In this document: positions 6,536 to 9,604 of the stretch, piece after piece
Layout of the letters: each line of letters begins with the position of its first letter
Numbering within the stretch: position 1 is the first letter of the stretch
NCBI GenBank assembly: GCA_025774615.1
Contig: JALGVQ010000262.1
Span: forward strand, 1 to 9,604
Source: a bacterium
Lineage (GTDB): Bacteria; Blakebacterota; Blakebacteria; Blakebacterales; Blakebacteraceae
Reading direction: 5' to 3'
DNA length: 9,604 bases
Program-made: the position numbers and the translations under genes
Notes under the pieces: generated by a model
Database searches by the model: none
What the model saw: the letters and a program-made list of their open reading frames with translations, nothing else
Told to the model about the DNA's origin: nothing

Positions 6536-9277
6536 CTATCGACCCCCATCATCAGGTTTTGACGCAGATGGAGCGCTCCAGAATCCTGGTGTGCCTTCAG
6601 CATCATGGGCGTTGCGCCCATGAAAGAGTGCAGCGTTGAACAGGACCCGGAATGACCCGAATGGCTGTCCCCGCCACTGCGGCTTGAATCCGATAAGGAG
6701 CACATGTCCCGCCCCATGTCTGACATCGAGTGCCGCTGCATACCCGTTGATATGCTCCTCTCCCATCAGGAAGCCGGACAGCAGTGGTGAGCCCGATTCC
6801 TGATAGACTGCCATGGCGGTACCTGTGAATCCCTCTGTGGTGGTGAATACCGGACTGCGGCTGAACAGGATGCCGGCATGAGATGGCATGCCTGCCATGA
6901 CGGGGTGGATCGGATCGACCAGAATCTCCAGGATCGAACCGCTGGCTGAAAATGCGCCGCGTTCGAGGCCGGTCGTCACATTCCTGACGGGGAGATCGAG
7001 AACATCGATCGCGAATCCGCTGCTTCCATTGAGACATACCAGGGTGCCGCCATCACTCACGAACGTATCAAGGGCCCGTACGCCCGCCTGACCGATACCG
7101 CCGACATAGCGGGCCGGGATCGATCCGGGAGCGAATCCCTCCATAATTGTCCGGGCGCCATAATCGGCGAAGATGACCACATCATAGCGATCCAGAAGCG
7201 GACCACTCGTGAAGTCAGCGTTCCTGATACTGCTGAACGCGAAGTCGTACTGTTCGAGCAGCCACCTGGTCCACCCTTCATCCATGCTGGCCGACCATGG
7301 GCGGTAGAGCCCTATACGGGGCTGGGGAAGTGTCGTTCCCTCAGGTTCGCTGCGTACAGCTCTCAGGGCCAGAGATTCGACCATCTCGGCCATTGTTTCC
7401 CGGTCGAGTCCCGTGATGATGTACCGACCCACAGCCCCGGGACCGATCGTGCCTGCTTCCCCGGCGCGGAACCTGACGGTTCCACCCTCACGCCAGGCCC
7501 GGTTGACCGCGCGAAAGACATTGTTCTGGGCCGCATCGATCGAGAGGGCCGGACCGGAGCCGGTCAGGCGGCCTGCAGGCGGCACGATCCCGGCAGCCGT
7601 AGCGTCGGAATCGAATCCGAGACCGGGAACGCTGTCGAACGGGGCGTGATCTTCCTCTGCCGGGTCACTACCTGACCCTGTCGAACGCCACTCTCCGGCC
7701 TCTCCCTCGACAGGCGCCAGGGCGGAAAGGAATGCTTCGGTGAGTGGTTCGACTGCTTCGATCACCCGAACACCGAACTGAAGGGGAAGAGTCCAGCCTG
7801 AGACATCGTATGGTCGCTTGGGGGGTCCGCCGGCGTACTCCCTCAGGTCGGGATACACCTGTACCTCGAGGAGTGTCCGGGCGAGTTCAGCATACTCCTG
7901 ATCCATCGGGATCACCCAGGTGCCCGCCGGATACTCGATTCCCGCGTGCGTCACACTGCTGGTCAGTCGGGAAACCCTGATACCGTTGAATGCCAGACGA
8001 CGCAGCAGCTCCACCGGTGCCACGGGGTCCCACTGGTCCTGCGGGATGAACCAGGCATACGGCGGTCCCTCTGTGTATTTCCGGATCGCGTCCCTGCCGG
8101 CCTGATACCGGTTGTAGAGCAGATCGAACCTGAATTTGGCCGCGAAGTCGAGAACCGCGGTCGAGGCCGTCACCATGTATTCGACCGCGTCCCGGAGGCG
8201 CCACCATCCCCCCGGCCAGGGACTCGGATAGAGCGATTCCGGTCGCAGGTCACGGGCATCAGCGGGGAGATCCGAGATCGAATAGAAACGGGGGGTCGCA
8301 TATCTGAAGAGCGCGGTCTCGGTCCAGAACGCGGCAGCGTTCTGCAGCATGGGCAGGTAATCGATATACCCGGGATACCAGGCGTCGAAGGGCGCCATAT
8401 GAGTCGCCCCGACCTGTCCCCGCTCCTCAAGCGCCTGGGCCATCAGCATGCCGATCGTATTCACGGTCCGGGCCATAAGAGGATGGACCCGGTTCCCGAC
8501 CGGGTCATCGAACGGCGGCAGCCAGATCCTGGAAGGGAAGGGGGCCGTCTGATGATGCACATACACGATCTGCGGTTCCCACTGTCGCCAGGTTCTGCCG
8601 ATGACCCGCGACTCGATCATGTTGAGCATGTATGAGTCCCGGTTGTTGTCGTGGCCGACGTACTTCTGATAGAGCCATGGCATCGAGGATGTCTCGAATG
8701 GTGTGCCGAGGTTCGATTCGTACCACTGCACCACCATCGTCTGGCCGTCGGGATTCAGTGTCGGCCACAGCATGAAGATGACATTGTCCAGAATGGCCTG
8801 GATCTCCGGGTCATCGGTCGAGGTGAGCAGGTCATACGCGAGCTGGATGGTGTGCTGGTGAGCCGCGACCTCAGAAGCGTGGACGGCTCCATCGATGTGG
8901 ACTATCGCTTTGCCCTCTCTCGCCAGATTGCGGGCCTCTTCATCTGACAGACCTTCAGGATGAGCGAGGCGGAGGGATATCTCGCGGTACCTCTCCACGT
9001 TCTGCAGGTTATCTGCCGAGGAGATCAGAGCGAGATAGAAGGGACGGTCTTCGGAAGTCCGGCCGACCTCCACCAGATCGAGCAGGGGGGAGGCCGCCTC
9101 GAGTCGCTTGAAGTAAGCGATTGATTCTTCATAGGTGGCCATCTCGAAATCGGCGCCGACAGTGAATCCCAGAACAGATTCAGGTGTCGGGATACTCCCC
9201 GACTGGCTGTAGGCGTCTGATGTCCATCCTGAGCAGATAAAGAGAGATGCAATGATCACGAAGAATGATCTGGGCAT
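6536..9277 (-). CDS. M14-family zinc carboxypeptidase, exported, with long C-terminal region ending in a GATase1-like domain
   Basis: This intact 913-residue frame begins with a Sec signal peptide (MPRSFFVIIASLFICSG..., likely cleavage near AYSQ). The M14 zinc site is H-A-S-E (His133, Glu136) plus a later His in YVHHQTA (241/242). NPDG (about 175-178) and NNRD (211-214, expected carboxylate-binding Asn-Arg) follow, and Glu320 in FWTETALF is the best candidate for the general-base Glu. The active site therefore looks complete, and release of C-terminal residues from peptides in the periplasm or outside the cell is likely. The protein is far longer than the roughly 300-residue M14 catalytic domain. 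Residues about 400-640 are a linker and a second region. Residues about 654-887 (RIGLYRPW, YDVVIFADYG, FVSDGGTLVCLNGSS, GHVLLIGFKPQWRGQ) resemble a class I glutamine-amidotransferase-like Rossmann fold without an obvious catalytic triad. Similar long M14 proteins are frequent in Gemmatimonadota. No good Shine-Dalgarno is visible before the ATG. The gene has its own upstream promoter candidate. Confidence 0.88.
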   Translation of the reverse strand: MPRSFFVIIASLFICSGWTSDAYSQSGSIPTPESVLGFTVGADFEMATYEESIAYFKRLEAASPLLDLVEVGRTSEDRPFYLALISSADNLQNVERYREISLRLAHPEGLSDEEARNLAREGKAIVHIDGAVHASEVAAHQHTIQLAYDLLTSTDDPEIQAILDNVIFMLWPTLNPDGQTMVVQWYESNLGTPFETSSMPWLYQKYVGHDNNRDSYMLNMIESRVIGRTWRQWEPQIVYVHHQTAPFPSRIWLPPFDDPVGNRVHPLMARTVNTIGMLMAQALEERGQVGATHMAPFDAWYPGYIDYLPMLQNAAAFWTETALFRYATPRFYSISDLPADARDLRPESLYPSPWPGGWWRLRDAVEYMVTASTAVLDFAAKFRFDLLYNRYQAGRDAIRKYTEGPPYAWFIPQDQWDPVAPVELLRRLAFNGIRVSRLTSSVTHAGIEYPAGTWVIPMDQEYAELARTLLEVQVYPDLREYAGGPPKRPYDVSGWTLPLQFGVRVIEAVEPLTEAFLSALAPVEGEAGEWRSTGSGSDPAEEDHAPFDSVPGLGFDSDATAAGIVPPAGRLTGSGPALSIDAAQNNVFRAVNRAWREGGTVRFRAGEAGTIGPGAVGRYIITGLDRETMAEMVESLALRAVRSEPEGTTLPQPRIGLYRPWSASMDEGWTRWLLEQYDFAFSSIRNADFTSGPLLDRYDVVIFADYGARTIMEGFAPGSIPARYVGGIGQAGVRALDTFVSDGGTLVCLNGSSGFAIDVLDLPVRNVTTGLERGAFSASGSILEILVDPIHPVMAGMPSHAGILFSRSPVFTTTEGFTGTAMAVYQESGSPLLSGFLMGEEHINGYAAALDVRHGAGHVLLIGFKPQWRGQPFGSFRVLFNAALFHGRNAHDAEGTPGFWSAPSASKPDDGGR

Positions 9278-9336
9278 GGATTACCGCTTTCTCGTCCTGG
9301 TCCGACCTCGACCCGTTCGCAGTGGAAAACGAATCG

Positions 9337-9366
9337 ATTGTAACAGGAGGCCGGATGGGGGCGCAA
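9337..9366 (-). promoter_or_regulatory. Candidate extended -10 promoter for the M14 gene
   Basis: On the minus strand TGTTACAAT (TG-n-TACAAT; -10 box at 9337-9342) is an extended -10 match. TTGCGC (9361-9366) lies 18 bases upstream as a partial -35. The transcription start would fall near 9330, giving a leader of about 50 bases. This supports transcription separate from the upstream permease gene. Confidence 0.4.
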
Positions 9367-9402
9367 AGCGGGTCGGTCAGAAAGACTCGATTATTGCGCT
9401 GG

Positions 9403-9604
9403 TCATTCCTGTCTGAGCGTTTCGATCGGATCAACCCGGGTCGCTCGCCTGGCCGGGATCCAGGCAGCGAACAGCGCCGACCCGCCCATCACGATCAGGG
9501 TCAGAAGGTAGATCATGGGATCGTTCGGACTGACACCGAACATGAACCGGGAGGCCACCTGCAGAAGGGCAAAGGCGATGACTATTCCGACCAGAAGCCC
9601 CAGG
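9403..9604 (-). CDS. C-terminal end of a MacB/FtsX-type ABC transporter permease (partial)
   Basis: The frame enters from the right edge and ends at the TGA at 9403-9405, giving 66 residues. It contains two hydrophobic segments (LGLLVGIVIAFALLQVA and MIYLLTLIVMGGSALFAAW) followed by the very typical permease ending IPARRATRVDPIETLRQE. That end motif (PARRA-x-x-x-DP-x-x-x-LR-x-E) is characteristic of the MacB/FtsX family, including the fused permeases common in Acidobacteriota and Gemmatimonadota. MacB-type proteins are mechanotransmission ABC systems linked to export of peptides, antibiotics or lipoproteins; which subtype this is cannot be told from the fragment. No start lies in the window. 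It is separated from the M14 gene by 125 bases with a promoter candidate, so the two need not be co-transcribed. Confidence 0.88.
   Translation of the reverse strand, partial: LGLLVGIVIAFALLQVASRFMFGVSPNDPMIYLLTLIVMGGSALFAAWIPARRATRVDPIETLRQE

Noticed and set aside
1-9604. CRISPR array, defence system, prophage or toxin-antitoxin pair
   Set aside because: There are no regularly spaced repeats and no nuclease, integrase, phage or toxin-like proteins; all frames are accounted for by enzymes, lipoproteins and a permease.

Overview
The window looks like a chromosomal stretch of a moderately GC-rich Gram-negative bacterium. It encodes four proteins with predicted export signals (three of them lipoproteins), an M14 metallocarboxypeptidase with a long C-terminal extension, a MacB/FtsX-type permease and a DUF5683-like protein. 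This mix is common in the Gemmatimonadota and neighbouring FCB-group phyla. The assignment is inferred from gene content only, and no rRNA, tRNA or other marker gene is present. I see no insertion sequence, phage gene, CRISPR array or RNA gene.

Layout from left to right. (1) The 3' part of a serine alpha/beta hydrolase (peptidase S33 / proline iminopeptidase type) with a TPR tail, + strand, entering from the left edge and broken by a frameshift near 509-519. (2) Converging on it from the right, on the - strand, a two-gene unit: a beta-propeller-like lipoprotein (2312-3433) and, coupled by a 4-base ATGA overlap, an exported DUF5683-like protein (1329-2315). (3) Upstream on the same strand, a GH127 beta-L-arabinofuranosidase-type lipoprotein (3513-5451), frameshifted near its 3' end. 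(4) Divergent from it, a + strand SGNH/GDSL-type hydrolase lipoprotein (5653-6514), also frameshifted. (5) Converging on that, a 913-residue M14 carboxypeptidase (6536-9277, - strand). (6) At the right edge, the last 66 residues of a MacB/FtsX-type ABC transporter permease (9403-9604, - strand). Intergenic gaps are short, and no stretch above 300 bases lacks a gene.

The most striking signal is that three of the seven genes are each broken by one head-to-tail tandem duplication, of 4, 10 and 28 bases. Deleting exactly one copy restores a full-length, family-consistent reading frame in each case. Three more short tandem repeats (9, 11 and 7 bases) are packed into the 200-base divergent intergenic region at 5467-5544. 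This may reflect a real duplication-generating process (reversible on/off switching or gene decay) or a sequencing or assembly artefact; the sequence alone cannot decide.

Functionally, the GH127 enzyme and the divergent SGNH hydrolase form a plausible small saccharide-processing pair: arabinofuranoside cleavage plus possible ester removal. The S33 hydrolase and the M14 carboxypeptidase suggest peptide scavenging. The propeller lipoprotein and DUF5683 pair is of unknown function. The links between these groups are inference.
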